Assembly: GCA_013391845.1 (NCBI GenBank) | Contig: CP058414.1 | Location: 186,001 to 250,000 of the forward strand | DNA from: Pseudoalteromonas shioyasakiensis | GTDB taxonomy: Bacteria > Pseudomonadota > Gammaproteobacteria > Enterobacterales > Alteromonadaceae | Direction of reading: 5' to 3' | Length of the DNA: 64,000 bases | Part shown: piece after piece, positions 1 through 10,067 of the stretch | How positions within the stretch are numbered: the stretch's first letter is position 1 | Layout: every line of letters begins with the position of its first letter | Made by a program: the position numbers and the translations under genes | Notes under the pieces: generated by a model | What the model was told of the DNA's origin: nothing | What the model saw: the letters and a program-made list of their open reading frames with translations, nothing else | Databases searched by the model: none

Positions 1-603
1 TTCCATGTAAACCATACCATTACCGAAGAACTGCTTTGCTTCTTGCTGAGTAAGAGCGATTGAATCGATTAGTTCTTTTTCGCTGCGAACAACACGCATA
101 CCACGACCGCCGCCGCCGCCTGCTGCTTTAATAATTACAGGGTAACCAATACGTTTTGCGATTTGAATGTTGCGTTCGCTGTCTGCCGTTAATGGACCAT
201 CTGAACCAGGTACACAAGGTACACCTGCTTTACGCATCGCTTCGATTGCAGAAACTTTATCACCCATTAAGCGAATCGTGTCGCCTTTAGGACCGATAAA
301 CACAAAGCCACTTTGCTCAACTTGATCTGCAAAGTCTGCATTTTCAGAAAGGAAACCATAACCTGGGTGGATAGCAACTGCGTCTGTTACTTCTGCCGCT
401 GCAATAATGCGCGGAATATCTAAGTAACTTTCAGTCGCTGATGGTTTACCAATACAAATTGTTTCATCTGCCAGTAACACGTGCTTAAGATCACGGTCTG
501 CCGTTGAATGCACAGCAACAGTTTTGATCCCAAGCTCTTTGCAGGCGCGCAGTACGCGAAGTGCAATTTCACCTCGGTTTGCAATGACTACTTTATCTAA
601 CAT
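1..603 (-). CDS. accC: Biotin carboxylase subunit of acetyl-CoA carboxylase, 3' part outside window
   Basis: Biotin carboxylase performs the ATP-dependent carboxylation of biotin on AccB, the first step of fatty-acid synthesis. The 201 visible N-terminal residues start [17 protein letters not shown] and include the [10 protein letters not shown] motif and the glycine-rich ATP-grasp loop [10 protein letters not shown], all diagnostic of the family. The full protein is usually about 450 residues, so more than half lies to the left of base 1. The ATG at 603 has an AAGG Shine-Dalgarno about nine bases upstream. It follows accB by 23 bases in the same direction, so accB-accC is one operon, as in most proteobacteria. 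Confidence 0.97.
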   Translation of the reverse strand, partial: MLDKVVIANRGEIALRVLRACKELGIKTVAVHSTADRDLKHVLLADETICIGKPSATESYLDIPRIIAAAEVTDAVAIHPGYGFLSENADFADQVEQSGFVFIGPKGDTIRLMGDKVSAIEAMRKAGVPCVPGSDGPLTADSERNIQIAKRIGYPVIIKAAGGGGGRGMRVVRSEKELIDSIALTQQEAKQFFGNGMVYME

Positions 604-626
604 AGAGTTGGCCTTTTGTTGCGCTA

Positions 627-1091
627 TTATTCAATGATGAATAAAGGTTGATCGAATTCTACTGGCTCGCCATTTTCAACTAAGATAGCTTTTACTGTGC
701 CTGCTTTATCAGATTCGATTTGGTTCATCATTTTCATTGCTTCAACGATACATAACGTGTCGCCAACATTTACTTTAGAACCTACTTCTACATAAGGTGC
801 TGCTTCTGGAGAAGCCGCTGAGTAGAATGAACCAACCATAGGTGATTTAACTTGGTGACCAGTCGGTGCAGCTGGAGCAGCCGCTTCTGCTGCAGGAGCA
901 TCTGCTACTGGAGCTGGCGCCGCTGCAGGCGCAGGTGCTGCAAACTGTTGTGGAGCATATTGCATTGCAGGTGCTGCAGCCATGTTGTTACGATTGATGC
1001 GTACTGACTCTTCACCTTCAGTGATTTCTAATTCAGCAATACCAGATTCTTCTACTAGTTCGATAAGTTTTTTGATCTTGCGAATATCCAT
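627..1091 (-). CDS. accB: Biotin carboxyl carrier protein of acetyl-CoA carboxylase
   Basis: Carries the biotin that AccC carboxylates and that AccAD uses to make malonyl-CoA. The 154-residue protein has the standard layout: an N-terminal segment beginning [13 protein letters not shown], a flexible Ala/Pro-rich linker at roughly residues 38-78, and a biotinyl domain from about 80 to the end. The biotin attachment motif EAMKMMNQI places the biotinylated lysine at K120. It is tightly linked to accC downstream and lies 30 bases after aroQ upstream, so it may be transcribed with aroQ. Length and motifs are typical. Confidence 0.98.
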   Translation of the reverse strand: MDIRKIKKLIELVEESGIAELEITEGEESVRINRNNMAAAPAMQYAPQQFAAPAPAAAPAPVADAPAAEAAAPAAPTGHQVKSPMVGSFYSAASPEAAPYVEVGSKVNVGDTLCIVEAMKMMNQIESDKAGTVKAILVENGEPVEFDQPLFIIE

Positions 1092-1121
1092 TGAACGACC
1101 CGCCTGTTAGTTATTTAAAAA

Positions 1122-1574
1122 TTAATGTGTGTTTTGCAATTGGTTAACTGCAGCTTCTAGTGCCACCTTATAACCCATTGCTCCTAATCCAATAATGACG
1201 CCTTGTGCCACATCCGAAAAATACGAATGATGACGGAATGCTTCGCGAGCATGCACATTAGTTAAATGCACCTCGTAAAAGGGAATGTTTACACTGAGTA
1301 ATGCATCCCGTAAGGCTACGCTTGTATGCGTAAATGCAGCAGGGTTAATAATAATTGCATCAACCTCTTGCCATGCATCGTGAATGCGCTCTATTAATGC
1401 AGCTTCACTGTTACTTTGGAAATGCGTTAAATCAACATTGAGACCTGCAGCAACCTGACTAAGTTCAGCTATAATCTCATCAAGAGATTGAGTGCCGTAC
1501 TTTTCTGGTTCACGCTTGCCAAGCATGTTTAAATTTGGCCCATTTAGAACTAAAAGTTTGAATTTTGCAGCCAT
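1122..1574 (-). CDS. aroQ: Type II 3-dehydroquinate dehydratase
   Basis: Dehydrates 3-dehydroquinate to 3-dehydroshikimate in the shikimate pathway. The 150 residues match type II enzymes: N-terminal [17 protein letters not shown] with the catalytic arginine (R21) and tyrosine (Y26), then [10 protein letters not shown], and EVHLTN with catalytic H103. A gene order aroQ-accB-accC is common in gammaproteobacteria. The gap to accB is 30 bases, suggesting cotranscription. The ATG at 1574 is the only sensible start because the NGPNLN motif begins at residue 11. Confidence 0.97.
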   Translation of the reverse strand: MAAKFKLLVLNGPNLNMLGKREPEKYGTQSLDEIIAELSQVAAGLNVDLTHFQSNSEAALIERIHDAWQEVDAIIINPAAFTHTSVALRDALLSVNIPFYEVHLTNVHAREAFRHHSYFSDVAQGVIIGLGAMGYKVALEAAVNQLQNTH

Positions 1575-1870
1575 AATACGCGATATATCCTATAAGTAAG
1601 CAGTTTAACCATATTCATCATAAACCCACGCTTAACCTAAGCGTGCTGATGTAAAATAGCAACTATTTCTCACGTTAACCACCTATTATAGATATTTCGA
1701 CGTAAATAGCAGCAAAATACTGGTCTAATCACTACCTACTTACGGCAAATGCAGGCATGACAAGGCACTCAAGTAAGTTAATCACTGTCTTTACTTGTTG
1801 TGTAATTGAACATTTACAAGAAAAAGCGCTGATTTTTAGCTAATAAAAGCATTTTTCTTAGCTAGAAACA
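1575..1870. other. Intergenic region upstream of aroQ-accB-accC
   Basis: About 300 bases without a convincing gene. On the minus strand a perfect TATAAT lies at 1690-1685 and is a candidate -10 for the aroQ-acc operon; the nearest -35-like sequence (TTGCTG) sits at a poor 19-base spacing, so the assignment is weak. The rest is AT-rich, and I see no RNA gene or clear repeat. Confidence 0.35.
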
Positions 1871-1898
1871 AAAACGCCACTCTAATGAGTGGCGTTTT
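1871..1898 (-). terminator. Rho-independent terminator after dsbD
   Basis: Perfect 11-base arms AAAACGCCACT (1871-1881) and AGTGGCGTTTT (1888-1898) around a 6-base loop. The arms start in A and end in T runs, so the hairpin could work in both directions. It lies 23 bases beyond the dsbD stop codon, and ends the cutA-dsbD transcript. Confidence 0.85.
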
Positions 1899-1921
1899 GC
1901 TATTTTCCTGCACGTTTGCGT

Positions 1922-3748
1922 TTATTTGGCAGTATTTCTTACTTTTGCTAAATGTTCAGTAAAGTCTTTCGCGTTTAAAAACCCAGTTACACGTTGCTCT
2001 AAAAGCTCATTACCTTGGGTATCAAAGAACAAAATACTCGGTAAACCGAATACCGTGTACTCTTCCATTAATTCAATAGTTTTTGCATCACTTTCGGTTA
2101 AATCAATTTGGATTAACTCAAAGTGAGCAAACTGCTCTTGCACCTTAGCGTCAGGAAAGGTGTAGTGTTCAAACTCTTTACACGCAACACACCAATCAGC
2201 GTATAAATCGACCATCACTAAACGCCCTTCGCTACTTGCGGCAGCAATTTCTTCTTTCAATTCACTTAAATTAGCAACGTGTTTAAAACGATGTGTTTGT
2301 ACGGCAGCTTCAGCAACCACCGCTTTACTAGGCCAGAAATAATTTTTCGTTAAACTAGCCCCTGTCACAACAAGTAATGTTGCAGCAAACCACAATGCTG
2401 TTTTTAGCTTGCCCTGCGATTGCGCACTTTGCCAGTGGTGTAAATACAGCGCTGTTGCAAGTGCTAATAAACCAGCCATCAACCAGATGAATTCGATATC
2501 AACAATACGTTCAAGCAGAATAAGTGGCACAACCAGCATGATAAAACCGAATAAGGTTTTTACTTGCTCCATCCAACCACCGGCTTTTGGCAGTAATTTA
2601 CCACCAGAAGTACCCAATAATAACAGTGGTAAGCCCATGCCTAAACTTAGTACATAGAGTGTTAAACCACCCACTAGGTAGTCACCACTTTGCGCCACGT
2701 AGAGTAAAGCAGCAGACAACGGCGCGGTTGTACACGGTGAAGCTATCAAACCAGACAGTACACCCATCATAAATACGCCAACATAGTTGCCGCCTTTTTG
2801 CTGGTTACTAACCTGAGTGAGCTTATTCATCATGCCACTAGGTAATTTGATTTCGTACCAGCCAAACATCGACATTGCCAGCAATACAAACAAAATACTA
2901 AAGCTGATTAGCACCGTTGGATGCTGCAAATATCCTTGGACTTGACCACCTAATGATGCAACCACTAAGCCCAGTGCTGCATACGTAACGGCCATACCTT
3001 GTACGTAAACGAACGACAGCGAAAACGCTTTTTTGGTCGATAAATTCTGCTGTCCCGCGATAAGACTCGATAAAATTGGAAACATTGGAAATACACAAGG
3101 TGTAAAAGCAAGACCAACACCGACTAAAAAGAAAATAACAAGATTCGTCAATAAGCCTTGCGATGCCAGTTTATCGGTATATGACTGCTCACCAGCTGGT
3201 TTTGATGCTTCTTGAGAAGGCGCTGATGACGCTTCATTTGTATCAGCTGCTTGTGTTAATGCTGCTAATGCGTTCCCCGCATCTGCAGTCTCTGATACTC
3301 GCTCACCTGCAATCACAGATAACGGAATGGTCCTAACTTCTGGCGGATAACATAACCCCGCCTCGGCACAGCCTTGAAAACGAATTTTAACAACCGCCCC
3401 TTCAGTGACATTACTGACCTTAGTAACCACACTTAACGAGTCAAAGAAGACCTCTGTCTTACCAAAAAACTCATCTTCTATAATTTGCCCTTTACCAAGA
3501 TCAGGTATTTCAATATCAGCGCCTTTAGCGATTATTTCGACTTTCTTTTTATAAAGGTAATAATCAGGCGCAATATCCCAGCCAATAAATAAGGTTTTGC
3601 CTTGCTGGTCAAAATCGAAAACAAAGGCCTGTTCAACCGGCAGAAATGTTTGCTCTGCGGGCTGCAGTAGATTTCCAAGTAAATTGTTATTACTTGCACT
3701 TGCCGGCACAAGCCACAGTGCACAAAGTAATAAAAGGAACGATCGCAT
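1922..3748 (-). CDS. dsbD: Thiol:disulfide interchange protein DsbD (cytochrome c biogenesis / copper tolerance reductase)
   Basis: Inner-membrane protein that moves electrons from cytoplasmic thioredoxin to periplasmic DsbC/DsbG and CcmG. The 608 residues show all three DsbD modules. A signal peptide (about 1-19) and the periplasmic alpha domain carry C127 and C133 (CAEAGLCYPP). A membrane beta domain from about 200 to 465 contains the redox cysteines C218 (FTPCVFPM) and C339 (SPCTTAP). A C-terminal thioredoxin-like gamma domain has the CVAC motif at C520/C523. Its ATG overlaps the cutA stop by one base (TAATG on the minus strand), so translation is coupled; cutA-dsbD is a conserved pair. 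Followed by a strong terminator. Confidence 0.97.
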   Translation of the reverse strand: MRSFLLLLCALWLVPASASNNNLLGNLLQPAEQTFLPVEQAFVFDFDQQGKTLFIGWDIAPDYYLYKKKVEIIAKGADIEIPDLGKGQIIEDEFFGKTEVFFDSLSVVTKVSNVTEGAVVKIRFQGCAEAGLCYPPEVRTIPLSVIAGERVSETADAGNALAALTQAADTNEASSAPSQEASKPAGEQSYTDKLASQGLLTNLVIFFLVGVGLAFTPCVFPMFPILSSLIAGQQNLSTKKAFSLSFVYVQGMAVTYAALGLVVASLGGQVQGYLQHPTVLISFSILFVLLAMSMFGWYEIKLPSGMMNKLTQVSNQQKGGNYVGVFMMGVLSGLIASPCTTAPLSAALLYVAQSGDYLVGGLTLYVLSLGMGLPLLLLGTSGGKLLPKAGGWMEQVKTLFGFIMLVVPLILLERIVDIEFIWLMAGLLALATALYLHHWQSAQSQGKLKTALWFAATLLVVTGASLTKNYFWPSKAVVAEAAVQTHRFKHVANLSELKEEIAAASSEGRLVMVDLYADWCVACKEFEHYTFPDAKVQEQFAHFELIQIDLTESDAKTIELMEEYTVFGLPSILFFDTQGNELLEQRVTGFLNAKDFTEHLAKVRNTAK

Positions 3749-4068
3749 TAATTAAGTACCTCATCCATCCAATTAAAATAGGCTAAATTGCCTGTAGCAA
3801 CATCAACGACCTGAATTTCTGGTATCTCATAACTATGCAATTTCTTGATAGTTTGGATCACTTCATTCATTTTTTCTGACTTAGTTTTGATCAGTAACTT
3901 ACTTTCTATAGCTTGAGTTATCTCGCCTTCCCACATGTAGATAGATTCAATTGTAGGCATAATGTTCACACAAGCCGCTAGCTTTTCTTTAACTAGATGT
4001 TGTGCCAACTGACGGGCTTCATCCTCATTTGCACAAGTAGTAAAAATAAGTCGAAAATGCGTAGTCAT
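3748..4068 (-). CDS. cutA: Divalent-cation tolerance protein CutA
   Basis: Small trimeric PII-like protein historically linked to copper tolerance; its biochemical role is still unclear. The 106 residues carry the family signature regions: an N-terminal TTCANEDEARQLAQHLV, then LAACVNIMP, IESIYMWEGEI and HSYEIPEI. Length is typical. It is the first gene of a two-gene operon with dsbD, with stop and start overlapping by one base, the same arrangement as in E. coli. The 162-base gap to divergent fxsA must hold its promoter. Confidence 0.95.
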   Translation of the reverse strand: MTTHFRLIFTTCANEDEARQLAQHLVKEKLAACVNIMPTIESIYMWEGEITQAIESKLLIKTKSEKMNEVIQTIKKLHSYEIPEIQVVDVATGNLAYFNWMDEVLN

Positions 4069-4230
4069 AAGGAACCTTTGTTTGATTACGTGAGTCGCAC
4101 CATAGTAGCCGATAGTAACTATAATGTGTAGCGAGCAAGGCGATCCTAGGTTCCACCTTGAAAAATGACCTGCTCACCCCTATTTATATTTCACTGACTC
4201 GAAAGAGAATGACATTTTTTAGAGAGCCTT

Positions 4231-4707
4231 ATGTTTAGATTTTTGTTTTTGTTATTTATTTTAGTGCCGATTGTGGAGATTGCATTACTCATTCAAGTGA
4301 GTGAAGTGATCGGTGGCTTTGCCACCATAGCGCTTGTGATTATAACCGCGATTGTCGGTGCAAAATTAGTTAAGCAACAAGGTATAGGTGCGATTCAAAA
4401 CGTGCAGTTACAAATGGCACAAGGGCAAATGCCTGCCAAAGAATTGTTTACGGGTTTATGTGTGATTATCGCCGGTGTTTTATTGATGACTCCGGGGATT
4501 ATGACTGACTTTTTTGGCTTTTTATTACTCACCCCAGCAATACGAAACAAGCTAGCTGCAGGCCTTGCCAGTCAAGCCACTGTGCGCATGAGTTCGCAGA
4601 CAAATCAAGGCTCTGCACACTTCCAATATCACAGTAAAACAACAACTCACGAAGAGCCAAACCACCAACCGACAACTATTGATGGTGAATTTGAGCGAAA
4701 AGATTAA
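4231..4707 (+). CDS. fxsA: FxsA family membrane protein
   Basis: Small inner-membrane protein; in E. coli FxsA overproduction relieves phage T7 exclusion by the F plasmid, and its native role is unknown. The 158 residues have a hydrophobic N terminus (about 3-23), a second hydrophobic stretch (25-45), the conserved GAKLVKQQG, and a hydrophobic hairpin LCVIIAGVLLMTPGIMTDFFGF with the family's MTPG(I/F)xTD motif. The tail is polar. It lies directly upstream of groES-groEL in the same direction, as in E. coli, and the heat-shock promoter for groESL begins just after its stop codon. Confidence 0.93.
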   Translation: MFRFLFLLFILVPIVEIALLIQVSEVIGGFATIALVIITAIVGAKLVKQQGIGAIQNVQLQMAQGQMPAKELFTGLCVIIAGVLLMTPGIMTDFFGFLLLTPAIRNKLAAGLASQATVRMSSQTNQGSAHFQYHSKTTTHEEPNHQPTTIDGEFERKD

Positions 4708-4725
4708 AATTTTTTAATTTTTGTA

Positions 4726-4753
4726 CTTGGATTTTTTTAAGCCACCCCCATTA
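4726..4753 (+). promoter_or_regulatory. Sigma-32 (RpoH) heat-shock promoter of groES-groEL
   Basis: CTTGGAT at 4726-4732 matches the RpoH -35 consensus CTTGAAA. CCCCATTA at 4746-4753 matches the -10 consensus CCCCATNT, with a 13-base spacer. It lies in the gap between fxsA and groES, about 95 bases before the groES start, the expected position for heat-shock control of the chaperonin operon. Confidence 0.82.
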
Positions 4754-4850
4754 ATGAATGCAATGAAACGCAGCGGGTGGCTAAGCACTCCCCTGCAATA
4801 ACACAAGATTTTTTCTGTACTGTTCAGAAACTGTTAGGAGAACTAAATAA

Positions 4851-5138
4851 ATGAACATTCGTCCTTTACATGATCGCGTCATCGTTAAGCGTCTAGAAGA
4901 AGAAACTAAGTCTGCTGGCGGTATTGTATTAACTGGCTCTGCAGCTGAAAAATCAACTCGCGGAGAAGTTATCGCTGTTGGTAATGGCCGTGTTTTAGAC
5001 AACGGTGAAGTAAGAGCGTTAGAAGTTAAAGCCGGTGACACAGTGCTGTTCGGCTCTTATGTTGAAAAAGTTGAAAAGATCGAAGGTCAAGAGTACCTGA
5101 TCATGCGTGAAGATAACATTCTAGGCATTGTAGGCTAA
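4851..5138 (+). CDS. groES: Co-chaperonin GroES (Hsp10)
   Basis: Forms the heptameric lid of the GroEL folding chamber. The 95-residue sequence starts [20 protein letters not shown] and includes the mobile loop [18 protein letters not shown] and the C-terminal [10 protein letters not shown], all typical of GroES. TTAGGAG lies nine bases before the ATG. groEL follows after 51 bases in the same operon, driven by the RpoH-type promoter at 4726-4753. Confidence 0.99.
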   Translation: MNIRPLHDRVIVKRLEEETKSAGGIVLTGSAAEKSTRGEVIAVGNGRVLDNGEVRALEVKAGDTVLFGSYVEKVEKIEGQEYLIMREDNILGIVG

Positions 5139-5186
5139 TCCTACTTTTCGTTTAGCAACCCGTTTACAGAATTTAAGAGGAATTAA

Positions 5187-6836
<1,650 letters not shown>

Positions 6837-6860
6837 TCATCCCTCCCAAGCACTTTGCTT

Positions 6861-6888
6861 AAAAAACCCAGCTCCGGCTGGGTTTTTT
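6861..6888 (+). terminator. Rho-independent terminator after groEL
   Basis: Perfect 12-base arms AAAAAACCCAGC (6861-6872) and GCTGGGTTTTTT (6877-6888) around the tetraloop TCCG, ending in a T run, 24 bases beyond the groEL stop. Confidence 0.93.
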
Positions 6889-6994
6889 GCATTCATTTAC
6901 TTGCTCTGTAAATAAACAAAGACCTTCTAACTTTACAAGTCATTTGAACCCGCAATAAATAGTTGCCTTTTCCTAATCACCCTTAATTTTGTAT

Positions 6995-7022
6995 TTTACA
7001 TACTTGTACCTAAGTATATACT
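6995..7022 (+). promoter_or_regulatory. Candidate promoter and operator of the heme oxygenase-phytochrome operon
   Basis: TTTACA (6995-7000), a 16-base spacer and TATACT (7017-7022) form a good sigma-70 promoter 45 bases before the first gene. The spacer and -10 are occupied by TACTT-N6-AAGTATATACT (7001-7022), whose core AGTATATACT is a perfect 10-base palindrome. The same composite motif, with N5, recurs at 10865-10885 beside the XRE-S24 regulator. I infer that this regulator, or another common factor, binds both. A binding protein here would block the -10. Confidence 0.6.
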
Positions 7023-7066
7023 GGTGCGAATACTACTAGAATGCTCCAAATACGTTCAGGATAACA

Positions 7067-7699
7067 ATGGGTTCAGCTTTATCAAACGCCACTGTAATAA
7101 CTTGCAATAGCGATCAAAATAATATTCATACTTTTATAAAAAATAGTACCGACTTCCTTCACTCTCGTGTGGAAAAACAACTAGGTGCAGTATTATTCGA
7201 TAAAAATATGACCCAACAATCGTATTTAGAAATTTTAATCGCAATGCATAGTAGCTATTCTATTATGGAGGATGCTATATCAACCTATGGTGCCACAAAA
7301 CATCTACTTGTTGGCCGCAGCAAGCTAAGCTGGTTAAATCAAGATATTGCTTATTTGCAAACATCTCAACACGCTCCATCTGTTAAATTATATAAACACG
7401 ATGATTTAAAAAATATCTGCAACGTATCACATGCATTTGGAATGATGTATGTAATGGAGGGAGCCACCATGGGTGGAGGTCACATATTTAAAGCGCTTAA
7501 AAAGCATAATTGGATAAATGAGCTTGAAGGGATCCGTTTTTTTTATAGTTATGGTGAACTTAGGAATCAAAAGTGGGCTCAATTTATCCACGCACTAAAG
7601 CAGTATCATAACGACAACCCAAACTCAGCAGATGACATTTTATTGGGAGCAAATAAGGCATTTAGCTTAATCTCTCAAGCGCTTGGAGATATAAATTGA
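7067..7699 (+). CDS. bphO: Biliverdin-producing heme oxygenase
   Basis: Opens heme to biliverdin, the chromophore of bacteriophytochromes. The 210-residue protein has the two landmarks of the bacterial heme oxygenase family: a likely proximal heme-ligand histidine H32 in FLHSRVEKQLG, and the distal-helix glycine-rich motif MMYVMEGATMGGGHI. It is the first gene of an operon. Its TGA overlaps the TTG start of the phytochrome by four bases (TTGA), so the chromophore enzyme and photoreceptor are translationally coupled. AGGA lies five bases before the ATG. The DNA looks more AT-rich than the chaperonin genes. Enzyme activity is inferred from family and context. Confidence 0.9.
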   Translation: MGSALSNATVITCNSDQNNIHTFIKNSTDFLHSRVEKQLGAVLFDKNMTQQSYLEILIAMHSSYSIMEDAISTYGATKHLLVGRSKLSWLNQDIAYLQTSQHAPSVKLYKHDDLKNICNVSHAFGMMYVMEGATMGGGHIFKALKKHNWINELEGIRFFYSYGELRNQKWAQFIHALKQYHNDNPNSADDILLGANKAFSLISQALGDIN

Positions 7700-10038
7700 G
7701 CAATACATTTAAAGTCTCATTAGACAATTGCCATAAAGAACCTATTCATATTCCAGGCTCTATACAACCGCATGGGTACTTACTAGTTGTTGACCCTGAA
7801 ACACTCAAAATATGCTATTTCAGCGAAAATATTTTATTGCTTTTAAATACACAAAAGGATCGCTTAGTCGGCTCACATATAACTAATTTCTTTGAAGCGA
7901 ATACATCTAATATCATAGAGGAAAATAAAGCCCAAAAGGACTTTCATGCCATTAACCCACTCAAGATTGAGTTAAAAGGTAAATCGCCTGAGACCTCTAT
8001 TAAAGGTGTTATTTCTCGTAACGATGAATACTTACTCATTGAACTTGAGTTTGATATAAAGAAAGAGCACTCAAGTATTGACCCCATGAATTACTTGATG
8101 AAGCAATCTCTTCACCTAATAGCTGACAAAAAAGAGCTAAACTCATCATTCGACACAGCAGTAGAAGAAGTTCGGAACTTAACAGGTTTTGATCGCGTTA
8201 TGCTCTATCAGTTTGACCATGAATATAATGGTCAAGTCGTAGCAGAAGCCAAAAAAGATGAGTTAAACTCATTTCTACACCAGCATTTTCCTGAGTCAGA
8301 TATTCCAAAGCAAGCACGCGCTTTATATTTGCGTAATCCTATAAGGTTACTTGCAGATGTGGATGCTGAAGTATCACCTATCTACCCACAAGACAAGCCT
8401 GTAGATTTAAGCACGTGTATAACCAGAAGTGTCTCCCCCATTCATTGCCAATATTTACGCAATATGGGTGTTAAAGCATCAATGTCTATCAGTATTATTA
8501 TTGCTGGTAAATTATGGGGGTTAATTGCTTGTCACCACTATTCAAGCCATGTCGTCCCTTTTGAGGCACGACAAGTTGCACAGTATATGGGGTTGATGCT
8601 CTCATATATAATTTCCCTCAAAACACAATCAATCGAAGCGATTCAAGAAGCTAAAGCCACCGCCATCAGTGCAGAGATAGCAGAGCATATGTCTGAAGAA
8701 GTCTTTTTCATTGATGGCTTACGCAAACAAGTTCCTGCTTTACTTAGCATGCTAAGTGCTGATGGTGTTGCATGGCGGCTAGAAAAAGATATTGAAAGTT
8801 TCGGGGATGTACCCGCAAATGATGATATTTATCATTTATTTGAGTGGTTAAAAAGCAACCACTTAGAAGATGAACTGCTGTATCATAACCATCACTTGTC
8901 TAATGAAAATGCTGAATTTAATAAGTTTGCTAATATTGCAAGCGGCGTACTTGCTATGCCTGTTTCTACTAATGAAAACTTATTTATTATGTGGTTTCGT
9001 AAAGAGGTGATTGAAACAAAAAATTGGGGGGGGAAACCTGAAAAGATAATCGAATTTCTTGACGACGGTAGTCACCGCCTTATGCCTCGTAGCTCATTTC
9101 GTTTATGGCAAGAGAATGTACGTAATAAATGCTCACCTTGGAAGGCAAACGAAATATCTTGCGCTATAAAGTTTCGCAATCATTTGGTTAATCATGTTAT
9201 TGAAAAATCTGAGCGCCTTAAAAAGTTAAACAACTTATTAGAAACTAAAGTTAATGAGCGAACTGTCGCTTTAAAAGCGGAAATACTCACTCGACAACAA
9301 GCCGAGCTTGACCTTGAAATCGCACTTAGAAAATCTGAAGAGTCTAACCAAGAGTTAGAACGGTTTGCTTTTGTTGCGTCTCATGATTTACAAGAACCCT
9401 TACGAAAAATACAAATGTTCGGCGATCGCCTGCAAAACTCTAAAGAACAGATTGGAGAAAGAAACGCTTCTTATATCTCTCGTATGATGGATTCTGCCGA
9501 AAGAATGCAAAAACTTATCAAAGGAGTATTGAGTTTTTCTAGAATCAATCGAAAAGGCGAAGAGTTTCGTCACTTTTCAGCATCAGATGTTTTTCATGAT
9601 ATTCTTGATGATCTTGAGTTAATTATCGCTGACAAGGACGCGGTGTTTCACATAGAAGACATTGGTGAAATCTATGGCGACAAACGACAAATCCAGCGTT
9701 TGTTTCAAAACTTAATTCTCAATGCGCTTAAATTTAGTCACCCACATCAAGCACCCATTATAGGGATTAAGTCAGTTGAGCGAACAGACGAGCATCTTGT
9801 TATCGCTGTCATTGATAACGGAATAGGTTTTAATAGCGAGTTTAAAGACAGAATATTTAACCTTTTTGAACGGGTTCACTCTAAACAAGCATACGAAGGA
9901 ACAGGGTTAGGCTTAGCTATTTGTAAGAAAATAGTCGAACGACACCATGGGACAATTACAGCAGAAGCAAATATCAATGAAGGCTCTCAGTTTTACGTCA
10001 CCTTACCACTAAGAGAAATAAAACTAAGTCAGTTTTAG
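7696..10038 (+). CDS. bphP: Bacteriophytochrome sensor histidine kinase
   Basis: Red/far-red photoreceptor kinase of 780 residues. Order: PAS (about 1-110) with the biliverdin-attachment cysteine C12 in DNCHKEPIHIPGSIQPHG; GAF (about 125-310) with the DIP motif (D202 in PESDIPKQAR), H250 in SPIHCQYLRNMGV and H280 in ACHHY; PHY (about 320-500) with the tongue motif PRSSF at 464-468; HisKA with H563 in VASHDLQEPLRK; and an HATPase with DNGIGFN and GTGLGL. All residues needed for a canonical biliverdin phytochrome are present. The start is TTG, overlapping the heme oxygenase stop; no later ATG would retain C12. The partner is probably the single-domain receiver at 10966-11415. The coding strand ends 10 bases before the convergent XRE-S24 gene. 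Confidence 0.96.
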   Translation: MSNTFKVSLDNCHKEPIHIPGSIQPHGYLLVVDPETLKICYFSENILLLLNTQKDRLVGSHITNFFEANTSNIIEENKAQKDFHAINPLKIELKGKSPETSIKGVISRNDEYLLIELEFDIKKEHSSIDPMNYLMKQSLHLIADKKELNSSFDTAVEEVRNLTGFDRVMLYQFDHEYNGQVVAEAKKDELNSFLHQHFPESDIPKQARALYLRNPIRLLADVDAEVSPIYPQDKPVDLSTCITRSVSPIHCQYLRNMGVKASMSISIIIAGKLWGLIACHHYSSHVVPFEARQVAQYMGLMLSYIISLKTQSIEAIQEAKATAISAEIAEHMSEEVFFIDGLRKQVPALLSMLSADGVAWRLEKDIESFGDVPANDDIYHLFEWLKSNHLEDELLYHNHHLSNENAEFNKFANIASGVLAMPVSTNENLFIMWFRKEVIETKNWGGKPEKIIEFLDDGSHRLMPRSSFRLWQENVRNKCSPWKANEISCAIKFRNHLVNHVIEKSERLKKLNNLLETKVNERTVALKAEILTRQQAELDLEIALRKSEESNQELERFAFVASHDLQEPLRKIQMFGDRLQNSKEQIGERNASYISRMMDSAERMQKLIKGVLSFSRINRKGEEFRHFSASDVFHDILDDLELIIADKDAVFHIEDIGEIYGDKRQIQRLFQNLILNALKFSHPHQAPIIGIKSVERTDEHLVIAVIDNGIGFNSEFKDRIFNLFERVHSKQAYEGTGLGLAICKKIVERHHGTITAEANINEGSQFYVTLPLREIKLSQF

Positions 10039-10041
10039 TAA

Positions 10042-10067
10042 TTTACCGCTACGATTGTGGCGGTAAA
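10042..10067. terminator. Possible bidirectional terminator between bphP and the XRE-S24 gene
   Basis: Perfect 8-base arms TTTACCGC (10042-10049) and GCGGTAAA (10060-10067) lie between the convergent genes and overlap the last codons of the minus-strand gene. No long T run follows on either strand, so termination is uncertain. Confidence 0.4.
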
